From NCBI RefSeq assembly GCF_000192865.1, contig NC_015276.1, forward strand, positions 1 through 64,000: 64,000 bases of DNA, written 5' to 3'. The notes beneath the pieces were generated by a model, which searched no databases, was not told where the DNA came from, and was given only the letters and a program-made list of their open reading frames with translations. How positions within the stretch are numbered: the stretch's first letter is position 1; every line of letters starts with the position of its first letter. The translations under genes were made by a program, and so were the position numbers. This document shows, in pieces, positions 52,545 to 62,072 of the stretch. This DNA comes from Marinomonas mediterranea MMB-1 (lineage in GTDB: Bacteria; Pseudomonadota; Gammaproteobacteria; Pseudomonadales; Marinomonadaceae).

Positions 52545-53749
52545 TGACGTTAATTGCGAAAAAATGCTCTTTTATCATAGGGTTATTTGTTCTGGCTACA
52601 GTGGGCTTATCTGGGTGCGCCTCTAATCAAACGAAATCAGGAGCGTCATCATCAGAACAAGACGTTGCTAGTGAGTCGGAACAGACTTTTGTATCAAAGT
52701 TTCCTTCTAAGGCCTTGCTTGAGTTTGCCAATGATGTTGAACTCGAGCTTATTAGGGGCAATGGGAGAAGCTTGGTGAATAGAGTTGATATGTCGCTTTT
52801 TCTTTATCGAGGGAAGCGTTCATATCAGGCGAATACCTTTTCTCTTGAGGCTCTACAAGGGGATACACCTGCGAAGTATATTCAATCCCTTCTTATTAAT
52901 CAGTTAAGTGATCTGCGTAACCATTACAAGCAAATTACACTGGTGCATAAGGATGTTGAGCATTCTAAATTATTGTATCGCCTAAACAGGAATCGACTCG
53001 ACTATTTGGAAGTGTATTACCGTAAAAATTACAAAGGGGACTATCGCATTATCGACTTTAGGAGGTGGTTGTCGGTGATGCCAGAAAGTACCCGTCTTAC
53101 CAGAATCGCGATGCTTTCAGAGGCTTCTAAGAAAGGGAAAAGCCGTAAAGCGACGAGCACAAATTGGAATAAATTGCCGAAAATACTGAAAAAATCCAAT
53201 GCAAAAGAGATCAAGACCTTTTTTGATGAGCTCTACACCGAAGGGCGAGAAGTGCAATTTTTGCAATTACTGGAAGTCAGTACGTTATTAACGAATACAA
53301 AAGATGATAACGAGTATAAAAAACGGCTAAGTTTCCTCGATCTCCAAAGACAGCCTCTTAGCGATGTATTATGGCTTGCTGCATACCATTCTAGTTCGGA
53401 TCCGCACTTATCTGTCAAAATCGTTGATAAGGTACTGAAAAACGAATATGGCGATGCTGCTATATATCAGTATCGGTCCGAGCAAGAGCTGCGTATAAAA
53501 CAGTTTGATAACGCGCTCAATAGCGCTTATCAGGCATTGTCCGTCGACCCTGAATACCAACCAGCATACTGGACTCTGGCCGCAGAGCTTGCCCGCCGGA
53601 ATGAGCTGGATATGGCATGGGATGCGTTGCGAGTGCTAAGAAAGCGATTTGGTCGTCTTATTACTAAGAACACACTCTCTAGAACGCCTTTATACAAGGC
53701 ATTATTGGAGAAACCAGAGTTTCAAGATTGGTTAAATAACCCAACTTAG
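52544..53749 (+). CDS. Lipoprotein with C-terminal TPR-like repeats
   Basis: A 401-residue predicted lipoprotein with lipobox LSGC (C25). The C-terminal third (SEQELRIKQFDNALNSAY, QALSVDPEYQPAYWTLAAEL, NELDMAWDALRVL) reads as TPR helices. The middle is charged and unrecognised. The ATG overlaps the stop of the transglutaminase gene (TAATG), so they are translated together and probably work together at the envelope. Confidence 0.8.
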   Translation: MTLIAKKCSFIIGLFVLATVGLSGCASNQTKSGASSSEQDVASESEQTFVSKFPSKALLEFANDVELELIRGNGRSLVNRVDMSLFLYRGKRSYQANTFSLEALQGDTPAKYIQSLLINQLSDLRNHYKQITLVHKDVEHSKLLYRLNRNRLDYLEVYYRKNYKGDYRIIDFRRWLSVMPESTRLTRIAMLSEASKKGKSRKATSTNWNKLPKILKKSNAKEIKTFFDELYTEGREVQFLQLLEVSTLLTNTKDDNEYKKRLSFLDLQRQPLSDVLWLAAYHSSSDPHLSVKIVDKVLKNEYGDAAIYQYRSEQELRIKQFDNALNSAYQALSVDPEYQPAYWTLAAELARRNELDMAWDALRVLRKRFGRLITKNTLSRTPLYKALLEKPEFQDWLNNPT

Positions 53750-53798
53750 ATCGGTTTCAAAATAGCTCGATTTTTAAAAAACGCGCGGTAATAAACGA

Positions 53799-53824
53799 AA
53801 AAAGCTGGCTTAAGCCAGCTTTTT
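53799..53824. terminator. Bidirectional intrinsic terminator
   Basis: A 26-bp perfect palindrome (AAAAAGCTGGCTT and its complement) between two convergent genes, with A residues on one side and T residues on the other. It serves both directions. Confidence 0.9.
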
Positions 53825-53844
53825 GTATCTTGGGGAAACGTAAG

Positions 53845-55878
53845 TTATCGCACGCGATAACGATAAAGGTTTTCTTCGTCTAATAAACATTCAAAACCGC
53901 TGTTTCCAGTCGCTAATAGCTCGCATTGGTAGCTGCTGGGTTCTTGCATTTGAAGTTCTGCATCACAACTCTCTCGACCAAGCACTTCTTTCTCAACCAC
54001 AATGAACTTGTCGCCCTGTTGCTGCCACTCGTATTTAACGTTAAATAGGTCACAGTTCGAGTCAGAATCATCAATTACATTATAAGAGCCTGTCCCATCG
54101 GCATTTATGGTTTCGTATCCATACGTGCTCCAGCGGCAATCGTCTCCCATAGTGTCTACTTGGTAAGAACCTGCTAGTTGGACTTCTTCGGTTGAGGGAC
54201 GAGCGGATGCCATCATATCGATCTCGACACCGTAATTATTAAAGGTAACCTCGGTGGTTGATTTCACATTTTGGTTGCTGATCTGTTGTAACTCTTGATG
54301 AACGGCGATGCAAGTGTCTACGGTAGGCTGGCCTGGGTTGCCATTCATTCCGAGCATATTATCAATTAAATTGACGGTGTCAGCGTAGTCGATCGCAAGC
54401 CCCAACAGCCCTTTCTTATTCAGAATTTCTTGGCTTTTTTCTTCTGAAAGTGTTGCCGCGTTAGGGCCAGCGTAGACCATAAGTGCCTTGCCTTTCACAC
54501 GGCCTTTAACATTGATAGAAGCGGGTACATCGGGGATGTCGAGATCTGCTGGCGTTCCATCTTGTGGTAAAGGCAGTCCTTTTACGGGTGCAATGTTTGC
54601 TGCGATGGCGGCAAGGTTGGCAGGATTTTCCGCAAACACGGACACAATACCATCTAAACTTGTTAGCCCTCTTGACGGAGAGTAATCAAAATCAAACAGG
54701 TCAACTGAGAGCCCTGTTACACCATGTGCTAGACCCGCAAACATGGCCAATTGAGACGGATGCTGGCTCTTTAAGTCGGTTTGCAATTGTTTTAGTTCAG
54801 GACAGCTTAATTCTAGATTTTGAAATTGTGACCAGAAGTTTGTGAGTACTGGCGTGAGAGTATTCACATTAATTCCCAAGCCTAAGCTTGCTAGTGTATC
54901 GCTGTTTTTTAGCGTCGTTGCAGAAAGGTGTCCATTAAGCTGTTGTAGGTTCGATTTAATGGCGTCGCTTTTTATTTCCCATATCGTTTTATAGTGCGCT
55001 TCAAAGGCTCCGTCTGCGGCTGTTTTTGAGTGAAAGCTACTGACGATAATAGGCGCACTTTGAGCGAACATTTGAATATCTGCGCTACAAGCCTTGGGTG
55101 TCGCTTTCAGTCCAAGATTCTGTAAGTCCTGACTGCCAGAATGATTTTTGGATCTTGTGGCCATTAATGCCATTTGTTCGAGGTCGACAAAACCAACGCC
55201 AGTACCTTTTAGCTTAAAGTTAGCAATCAAGGTATCCATTTTATTTGTCTTGTTAATGGACATAGATTCCTTTACCAAGCCCAATCGCAAACGTTTTTTC
55301 TCTAAGGTGTCGCTTTTAAAGAATAAGCCGAGGGAAACTGTGTTCTGGTTTGTCGAGATGGCCAAATAAGGCGACTCGCCCTCAAATTCGTCGATTGTCA
55401 GTGGCCATGTGAATACTTCCGCACCCTTCCACATTTCGCGAGTGGCTTCAAATTGCTGTGCTTTTGCGACGGCAGTGACCTGCTCGACAAACGTTTGAGG
55501 GTTACGTGAGGAAGCCTGAAAAATGGGCAGTCCGCCATCGAAATAAAACGCCGCAGAGTCCTCAGTACTGAAACCATACACATTAAGCAATGTTGGGTCT
55601 TCGCCTTGGCTAAACCGTGTTATGTCGGATATAAGCTGCGTGAGAAATTCACTGGCATTAGGGTTCGAAAATACTTGTTGAAGTGCTTGCTGTGTATCCG
55701 CTTCGGACGTGTTGAGGCTAGAAAGCCCCGCTGTATTAGCAACAAGGTCTCCTTCGTAGTACAGCACGGTATCCGCAGGGGCATTCATTCTGAAAGTGTC
55801 CATTGGGCCGGCGAAGGACAGAGAACTGAGTAGGACGCTGCTAATACCTGCAGCGGTTGAGATAAGAGGTCGTTTCAT
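53845..55878 (-). CDS. Large uncharacterised exported protein
   Basis: A 677-residue protein with a signal peptide ending SFAGP. No family is recognised with confidence. The N-terminal two thirds alternates beta strands and helices (PADTVLYYEGDLV, FYFDGGLPIF, GTGVGFVDLEQMAL), in the style of DUF3352-like exported proteins. The C-terminal 110 residues hold several cysteines (DDCRWSTYG, SDSNCDLF, RESCDAEL, YQCELL, FECLLD) and look like a small disulfide-bonded beta module. It is divergent from the ATP-grasp operon, which may indicate a linked role. Confidence 0.6.
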   Translation of the reverse strand: MKRPLISTAAGISSVLLSSLSFAGPMDTFRMNAPADTVLYYEGDLVANTAGLSSLNTSEADTQQALQQVFSNPNASEFLTQLISDITRFSQGEDPTLLNVYGFSTEDSAAFYFDGGLPIFQASSRNPQTFVEQVTAVAKAQQFEATREMWKGAEVFTWPLTIDEFEGESPYLAISTNQNTVSLGLFFKSDTLEKKRLRLGLVKESMSINKTNKMDTLIANFKLKGTGVGFVDLEQMALMATRSKNHSGSQDLQNLGLKATPKACSADIQMFAQSAPIIVSSFHSKTAADGAFEAHYKTIWEIKSDAIKSNLQQLNGHLSATTLKNSDTLASLGLGINVNTLTPVLTNFWSQFQNLELSCPELKQLQTDLKSQHPSQLAMFAGLAHGVTGLSVDLFDFDYSPSRGLTSLDGIVSVFAENPANLAAIAANIAPVKGLPLPQDGTPADLDIPDVPASINVKGRVKGKALMVYAGPNAATLSEEKSQEILNKKGLLGLAIDYADTVNLIDNMLGMNGNPGQPTVDTCIAVHQELQQISNQNVKSTTEVTFNNYGVEIDMMASARPSTEEVQLAGSYQVDTMGDDCRWSTYGYETINADGTGSYNVIDDSDSNCDLFNVKYEWQQQGDKFIVVEKEVLGRESCDAELQMQEPSSYQCELLATGNSGFECLLDEENLYRYRVR

Positions 55879-56261
55879 TTTTATCTGTATCCATTTTATA
55901 AAAAATAAACAATTTGTTTCGTTTGAGGTTTTTGACGGTAAATTAGCGGTGAAAGTGAACGTCGATCATTTCTTACTCCGCGTTGCTTCTCATCATTCAT
56001 TATTGGCCTGACCTTTGCAACCACATCAGGGTGATTAACAGTATACTTGCTTGATCTATCTATTGATCTCGATTAAGTGATTTGTTGTTAAAGTCCGCAA
56101 TCAATACTGTACAAAAGGTCACGAATGGTGCACTTTAGGTAAACAGGGATTGAGTACGTTATTGAACAGACGGCTCGCCAGCTTTGCCTGACGCATGCAA
56201 TGGTAATTACAACAAAGATAATGCGCTGCGACCTCCTAGACCTTTTGTGAGGAAAACTTAT
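55879..56261. other. Divergent intergenic region before the ATP-grasp operon
   Basis: This 383-base gap holds the promoters of the exported 677-residue protein and of the ATP-grasp operon. The frame of the ATP-grasp gene stays open 78 bases upstream of its chosen start. No operator is recognised. Confidence 0.5.
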
Positions 56262-57731
56262 ATGGAAAAACTTAGTCAAGACTACCGGTCTGCCCCTTTT
56301 TTTGATGAACTTATTGATCATGAGGGCGCGCCACGGCCTCCTGCAAGACAACTTCTGCACTACCTCGAATCCCTCCCTCCCGAAGAACTAGATAAAAGGC
56401 GACAAACAGCAGAAGCAACGATTCAGGAAATGGGGATCAGCTTTACTGTTTATACCGACGAAGGGAACATAGACCGATCCTGGCCATTTGACATTATCCC
56501 TCGAACCATAGACGCAACAGACTGGAAAATCGCCGAAGCCGGCCTCAAACAACGACTCACCGCACTAAACCAATTCATAGACGACCTCTACCACGATCAA
56601 AACTGCATTAAAGATGGCGTCATTCCTGAACACATTATCAAAGATTCTAAAAACTTCCGCCCTGAATGCGTAGGTGTATCGCCTGCATTTGGTGTGTGGG
56701 CTCACATTTGTGGCACCGACTTGGTGCGTGATGCGGATGGCGAATTTTATGTTTTAGAAGATAATCTACGTGTGCCTTCTGGTGTGTCCTATATGTTGGA
56801 GAACCGTGCGTTGACCAAGCGTGTTCTTCCAGAGTTGTTCGAGAATGACCGTATTCTTCCGCTCGACTCTTACCCCGCGCAATTATTTGAGACGTTAGCG
56901 GCATTGTCTCCTCGCCAAGTTGCTCAGCCTGAAATCGTGGTTTTAACGCCCGGTATCTATAACTCAGCGTATTTTGAACATGCGTTTTTAGCGCAGCAAA
57001 TGGGAGCGGAATTGGTTGAGGGTAGTGACCTCTTTGTCGATGAAGATGATTGCGTCTATATGAAAACCATTTATGGGCCAGAGCGTGTGGATGTTATCTA
57101 TCGTCGAATCGATGATTTGTTTATCGATCCCGAAGCGTTTGAGCCTGATTCTGTGCTTGGCGTGCCCGGTTTAATGCGCGCATGGCGAGCTGGTAACGTT
57201 GCGCTTGCGAACGCTCCTGGCGCAGGTGTTGCCGACGATAAAGTCGTGTACGCGTACGTTCCTGCCTTGATTCGTTATTATTTAGACGAAGAACCGATCT
57301 TAAAAAATGTCGAAACTTACCTGTGTGAGAAAGAAGAAGATCGAGAGTTTGTGTTAGCGCATTTAGATAAGCTCGTGGTAAAACCCGCGAATGAATCGGG
57401 CGGCTATGGCATGTTGGTTGGCCCTCACTCAACAAAGAAAGAGCAGCAAACGTTTGCGAAGTTAATTAAAGAAAACCCCAGAAACTATATAGCTCAACCG
57501 ACGTTAAAATTGTCTACTGCCCCTATCCTTACGGACAAAGGTGAGATTGATCCACGTCATTTGGATTTGCGTCCGTTTATTCTGCAAAGTAAAGATACGT
57601 ATGTCACCACAGGTGGACTGACTCGAGTGGCAATGAAAAAAGGCTCGCTTGTCGTCAATTCGTCACAAGGGGGTGGTAGTAAAGATACTTGGATCGTTGA
57701 TACAAAAGGTACTGAGGCGAAAGGAGAGTAG
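56262..57731 (+). CDS. Circularly permuted type 2 ATP-grasp protein
   Basis: A 489-residue member of the COG2308 family. Family segments seen are FDELIDHEGAPRPPARQL, CVGVSPAFGVWAHICGTDLVRD, YVLEDNLRVPSGVSYMLENR, VDVIYRRIDDLFIDPE, LVVKPANESGGYGMLVGPH and the late LDLRPFILQSKDTYVTTGG. The ATP-grasp fold usually joins a carboxylate to an amine with ATP, so a peptide or amide ligase is predicted. ATG 56262 with GTGAGGA upstream is chosen over an earlier in-frame ATG. One base separates it from the alpha-E gene. Confidence 0.9.
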   Translation: MEKLSQDYRSAPFFDELIDHEGAPRPPARQLLHYLESLPPEELDKRRQTAEATIQEMGISFTVYTDEGNIDRSWPFDIIPRTIDATDWKIAEAGLKQRLTALNQFIDDLYHDQNCIKDGVIPEHIIKDSKNFRPECVGVSPAFGVWAHICGTDLVRDADGEFYVLEDNLRVPSGVSYMLENRALTKRVLPELFENDRILPLDSYPAQLFETLAALSPRQVAQPEIVVLTPGIYNSAYFEHAFLAQQMGAELVEGSDLFVDEDDCVYMKTIYGPERVDVIYRRIDDLFIDPEAFEPDSVLGVPGLMRAWRAGNVALANAPGAGVADDKVVYAYVPALIRYYLDEEPILKNVETYLCEKEEDREFVLAHLDKLVVKPANESGGYGMLVGPHSTKKEQQTFAKLIKENPRNYIAQPTLKLSTAPILTDKGEIDPRHLDLRPFILQSKDTYVTTGGLTRVAMKKGSLVVNSSQGGGSKDTWIVDTKGTEAKGE

Positions 57732-57732
57732 T

Positions 57733-58677
57733 ATGTTATCAAGAGTGGCTGAAAGACTGTACTGGAGCGCTCGCTACCTTGAGCGAGTAGAAAATACTGC
57801 TCGCTTAGTCAGTGTCTACGATGAGCTGTTGTTTGACTTGCCAAGAGAGGTTGAAATCTCTTGGTATAACCTGATTACGATCAACAGTGGTACTGAAGCG
57901 TTCGAACAGCGCTATAAAAACAAAGATGAGCGAAATGTCGTCAAGTTCTTACTTTCAGACGACACCAATTCCAGCTCGATGCTGAGTTCGCTGAAAATGG
58001 TACGAGAGAATATCCGAACCACACGGGATGTATTGCCCCAAGAAATGTGGGAACTTGTAAACGAGTTGGATTTATTCGCCCGTCAGAATATTAAACAAGG
58101 CATTAATCGATCTGAGCGTCACGCGTTCTTAAATACCATCATCGAAGGGTGTCAGAAGGTCGTGGGTTTGTTGGCTGCAACCATGTGTCGCGATGCCGGC
58201 TGGCATTTTATGATAATGGGACGTTACATTGAGCGTGCCGATATGAATACGCGTATTCTTGATGCGGCTGTCTCTCAGATGTTGTTATCCGAAGAAGATG
58301 AAGTGATTAAGTTAGGTCAGGTGATCTGGACGAAAGTTCTGAAATCGCAAAGTGCCCTGCTGAATTACCGTAGAACGGTTCGCTCGACGGTCAACGGCGC
58401 GAAAGCGGTGTCTTTCTTGATGATGGACGACTATTTTCCTCGTAGCCAAAAGTATTGCATGACTCAAATTCGAGAAGCCGCTTCGACGCTGCCTCGTTCT
58501 GGGCTGATTGCTGCAAACATAGATAAACTGCTCGAAGAAACCAACGCCGTTGAATCGTCAGAGGAGCTCAACCAAGACTATCGCGAGCACTTAAATGACA
58601 TTCAAGTGGCTATTATCGAGCTTAATCATCAAATTACGGAAAACTGGTTTTACTTTCGTCAAGGAGACGCTGCATGA
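57733..58677 (+). CDS. Alpha-E domain protein
   Basis: A 314-residue all-alpha protein of the COG2307 family. MLSRVAERLYWSARYLERVENTARLVSV-like opening (ending near residue 28), NIRTTRDVLPQEMWE, SERHAFLNTIIEG and MGRYIERADMNTRILDAAV are characteristic, the last suggesting a metal or phosphate site built from Glu/Arg/Asp. Function is unknown, but it always travels with the permuted ATP-grasp and transglutaminase families. Its stop overlaps the next start. Confidence 0.9.
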   Translation: MLSRVAERLYWSARYLERVENTARLVSVYDELLFDLPREVEISWYNLITINSGTEAFEQRYKNKDERNVVKFLLSDDTNSSSMLSSLKMVRENIRTTRDVLPQEMWELVNELDLFARQNIKQGINRSERHAFLNTIIEGCQKVVGLLAATMCRDAGWHFMIMGRYIERADMNTRILDAAVSQMLLSEEDEVIKLGQVIWTKVLKSQSALLNYRRTVRSTVNGAKAVSFLMMDDYFPRSQKYCMTQIREAASTLPRSGLIAANIDKLLEETNAVESSEELNQDYREHLNDIQVAIIELNHQITENWFYFRQGDAA

Positions 58678-61600
58678 CCATTCGTGTCGCCATACAACAC
58701 AAAACAAACTATGAGTTTGATCGGCCGGTCGAGGTATTTCCTCATACTTTGCGCCTTCGCCCTGCGCCGCATTCACGCACACATATACATGGTTATTCGT
58801 TAAAAATTGGGCCAGATGAACATTTTGTAAACTGGCAACAGGACCCGTTTGGCAACTATCAAGCGCGTTTAGTATTCCCAGAGAAAACCACTTCTTTGAG
58901 TTTTGAAGTGGAAGTGATCGCCGATATGACGGTCATTAACCCATTCGACTTCTTCATTGAAGAATACGCGGAAGAGTTTCCTTTCGCCTATGACAGTGCC
59001 TTGAAAGAAGAGCTTTCGCCTTATTTGAAGATCAGTGAAAGTTGTCCTGAACTCGATAAATGGCTATCGACGGTTGATCGAAAAAGCAAACGTATCGTCG
59101 ACTTTTTGGTCGAACTTAATTCGCGATTAGCGAGTGAAATTGACTATGGTATTCGTCTGGAACCCGGTGTTCAGAAGTGCAAAGAAACACTGACGTTAAA
59201 GAAAGGTTCATGTCGTGATACGTCATGGTTGCTGGTGCAAATATTAAGACATTTGGGACTGGCGGCGAGATTTGCATCGGGCTACCTTGTTCAGCTTACC
59301 GCAGATGTAAAATCTTTGGATGGGCCTTCTGGCCCAGAAGAAGATTTCACAGACTTGCATGCTTGGTGTGAAGTGTACATTCCCGGTGCAGGTTGGGTGG
59401 GACTTGATCCTACTTCTGGCTTGTTTGCTGGCGAAGGTCACATCCCTCTTTCGTGTACACCTGAACCCGAATCCGCAGCGCCGATTACCGGCTTTACTGA
59501 TGAATGTGAGTGCGAATTTTCCTATACCAATGAAGTCATTCGAATTCACGAAGATCCTCGTGTTACTAAGCCTTACAGCGATGAGGAATGGGAAAACATC
59601 AAAGCATTAGGCGCTGCCGTCGATGAAAAATTGGTACAAGAAGACGTGCGCCTTACGATGGGCGGTGAGCCGACGTTTGTGTCTATTGATGATATGGAAT
59701 CGGATCAATGGAATACGGCCGCGTTAGGCGATGAAAAGTTAAGCTTGGCTAAAAACTTATTGCTGAAAATGAAGCAAGAGTTTGGCGGCAACGGTTTACT
59801 TCATTATGGTCAAGGTAAATGGTACCCGGGTGAAGAGATTCCGAGATGGGCGTTAGGTTGCTATTGGCGCACCGACGGCCACGCTTTATGGGAAGACGAG
59901 TCGCTGCTTGCTAGAGTGGATAAAGACTACAAGCACACCATAAAAGAAGCAGAAGACTTTGGTCGGATGCTATGCGATACCCTTGGTTTGCAAAGTGAAT
60001 ACTTGCAAACAGGCTATGAAGACACGCTGCATTACTTACTGCAAGAGCAATCCTTACCGGAAGAAATTGACCCGACTAAGGCCGATCTAAGCGATGACCT
60101 TGAACGACGTCGCCTGGCGAAGCTTTTGACACGAGGGCTTAACACGCCAACGGGCTTTATTCTTCCCCTAGAGCACAACAATGGCTATTGGCATAGCTCC
60201 AAATGGCCGATGCGACGTGATGTGATCACCCTAATACCGGGCGATAGCCCAATGGGGTATCGATTACCGTTAGGTTCATTGCCGCCCGTTGCGGAAGAAG
60301 ATGTTCAGCCTGAACGCGATCCATTCGAGCCACTGCAACCATTGCCGACGGAGTTTGTTCATCAAGCTGCGCCGAAAGCTGTTGCTCAAAGCGTACAGAC
60401 TCAGGTACAAAAAAAGTCAGAGACTAAAAAAGAGCAACAAAAGGCGAAAAATACCGTATCCGTCGTTCGAACCTCTCTTTGTATTGAGCCTAGAAATGGT
60501 CGATTGCACCTGTTTTTACCGCCTCTGACGCATCTAGAACATTATGTTGCCTTGTTAAATGCAATTGAAACCAGTGCAGCTAAGTTGGATATGCCGGTCG
60601 TGATTGAAGGTTATGAACCGCCTGGCGACCCACGTATGCAAAAATTCCTGATTACTCCGGATCCGGGTGTCATTGAGGTGAATATCCACCCAGCTAAAAG
60701 CTGGAAAGAGCTCATGTACAACACCGAAACCTTGTATGAACAGGCGCATCAGTGCCGTTTAGGAACTGAAAAGTTCATGCTTGATGGCCGGCATACTGGA
60801 ACGGGTGGTGGTAACCACATAACGTTGGGTGGTAAAACACCTGCTGACAGCCCAATGTTGCGCCGTCCAGATATCCTGCGTAGCTTTGTGACCTTTTGGC
60901 AACATCACCCTGGCTTGTCGTACTTATTCTCTGGAATGTTTATTGGCCCAACCAGCCAAGCGCCGCGTCCTGACGAAGGGCGTGACGAAATGCTCTATGA
61001 AATGGAAATTGCCTTTCAAAATATGCCAGAAGGGTTTGTCGAAGAGCCGTGGCTTGTTGATCGACTGATGCGCAACTTGCTGGTGGACATTACGGGTAAC
61101 ACACACCGTTCAGAGTTTTGTATTGATAAGCTTTATGCGTCTGGTAGCGCAAGTGGCCGTCTGGGATTATTGGAATTCCGCGGTTTTGAAATGCCACCCC
61201 ATGCTCGTATGTCGCTTGTTCAAATGCTACTGCTTCGCTGTTTGGTCGCGCGCTTCTGGAAAGAACCATACAAGCAACCTTTGGTCCGCTGGGGCACGAG
61301 TCTTCATGACAAATTTATGTTGCCGCACTTTGTCTGGCAAGACATAAAAGAGGTAGTGGATGACTTACAAGCGCATGGCTATCCATTTAAGATTGAATGG
61401 CTGGCGCCGTTTGAAGAATTCCGTTTCCCTCATTATGGCCGCCAACAAATCGATGACATTGAGTTGGAATTGCGTTGGGCGATTGAACCATGGCATGTAC
61501 TTGGTGAAGAAGTCACTCAATCAGGGACAGCGCGTTACGTTGATTCGTCCGTTGAGCGCCTACAAGTGAAGCTGACTGGCTTGACGGAAGGTCGTTATGT

Positions 61601-62042
61601 ACTAGCATGTAACGGCCGTCGTGTACCGCTTAAAAACAGTGGTCGTAAGGGGGAATTTGTCGGAGCCGTTCGTTATAAAGCGTGGGCGCCGCCATCGGCT
61701 TTGCATCCTACGTTGAATACCGACACACCATTAGTGTTCGATATCATCGACACATGGAATGGCGTCTCAATTGGCGGTTGTACCTACCACGTAAGCCACC
61801 CTGGTGGTCGTAGTTACGAAACTAACCCTGTTAACAGCTATGAAGCAGAAGCAAGGCGTGTAAATCGCTTCTGGAATCACGGCTTCACGCAAGGTGCTAT
61901 GACACCGCCGCCAGAGTTTAGTGCATTGCGCGGTTTTTACGAACATGCTGACGGGCCTAAGGCCATGTCTCCACCACCGGAAGAGCCGAGTGATGAATAT
62001 CCTCACACATTGGATCTTAGAAAGCAGTATACTAGGCTCTAA
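58674..62042 (+). CDS. Transglutaminase / DUF2126 protein
   Basis: A 1,122-residue protein. The N-terminal part is a transglutaminase-like domain with an intact triad: C180 in KKGSCRDTSWLL, H229 in DLHAWCEVYIPG and D245 in GLDPTSGLF. From about residue 320 (RLTMGGEPTFVSIDDME) the DUF2126 region follows, with GKWYPGEEIPRWALG, FMLDGRHTGTGGGNH and GSASGRLGLLEFRGFEMPPHA. It probably cleaves or transfers a peptide bond made by the partner ATP-grasp protein. It has no signal peptide, so acts in the cytoplasm. ATGA overlap with the alpha-E gene. Confidence 0.92.
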   Translation: MTIRVAIQHKTNYEFDRPVEVFPHTLRLRPAPHSRTHIHGYSLKIGPDEHFVNWQQDPFGNYQARLVFPEKTTSLSFEVEVIADMTVINPFDFFIEEYAEEFPFAYDSALKEELSPYLKISESCPELDKWLSTVDRKSKRIVDFLVELNSRLASEIDYGIRLEPGVQKCKETLTLKKGSCRDTSWLLVQILRHLGLAARFASGYLVQLTADVKSLDGPSGPEEDFTDLHAWCEVYIPGAGWVGLDPTSGLFAGEGHIPLSCTPEPESAAPITGFTDECECEFSYTNEVIRIHEDPRVTKPYSDEEWENIKALGAAVDEKLVQEDVRLTMGGEPTFVSIDDMESDQWNTAALGDEKLSLAKNLLLKMKQEFGGNGLLHYGQGKWYPGEEIPRWALGCYWRTDGHALWEDESLLARVDKDYKHTIKEAEDFGRMLCDTLGLQSEYLQTGYEDTLHYLLQEQSLPEEIDPTKADLSDDLERRRLAKLLTRGLNTPTGFILPLEHNNGYWHSSKWPMRRDVITLIPGDSPMGYRLPLGSLPPVAEEDVQPERDPFEPLQPLPTEFVHQAAPKAVAQSVQTQVQKKSETKKEQQKAKNTVSVVRTSLCIEPRNGRLHLFLPPLTHLEHYVALLNAIETSAAKLDMPVVIEGYEPPGDPRMQKFLITPDPGVIEVNIHPAKSWKELMYNTETLYEQAHQCRLGTEKFMLDGRHTGTGGGNHITLGGKTPADSPMLRRPDILRSFVTFWQHHPGLSYLFSGMFIGPTSQAPRPDEGRDEMLYEMEIAFQNMPEGFVEEPWLVDRLMRNLLVDITGNTHRSEFCIDKLYASGSASGRLGLLEFRGFEMPPHARMSLVQMLLLRCLVARFWKEPYKQPLVRWGTSLHDKFMLPHFVWQDIKEVVDDLQAHGYPFKIEWLAPFEEFRFPHYGRQQIDDIELELRWAIEPWHVLGEEVTQSGTARYVDSSVERLQVKLTGLTEGRYVLACNGRRVPLKNSGRKGEFVGAVRYKAWAPPSALHPTLNTDTPLVFDIIDTWNGVSIGGCTYHVSHPGGRSYETNPVNSYEAEARRVNRFWNHGFTQGAMTPPPEFSALRGFYEHADGPKAMSPPPEEPSDEYPHTLDLRKQYTRL

Positions 62043-62072
62043 AATTTAACTAGATGTTTAGAACTCTTGCTT

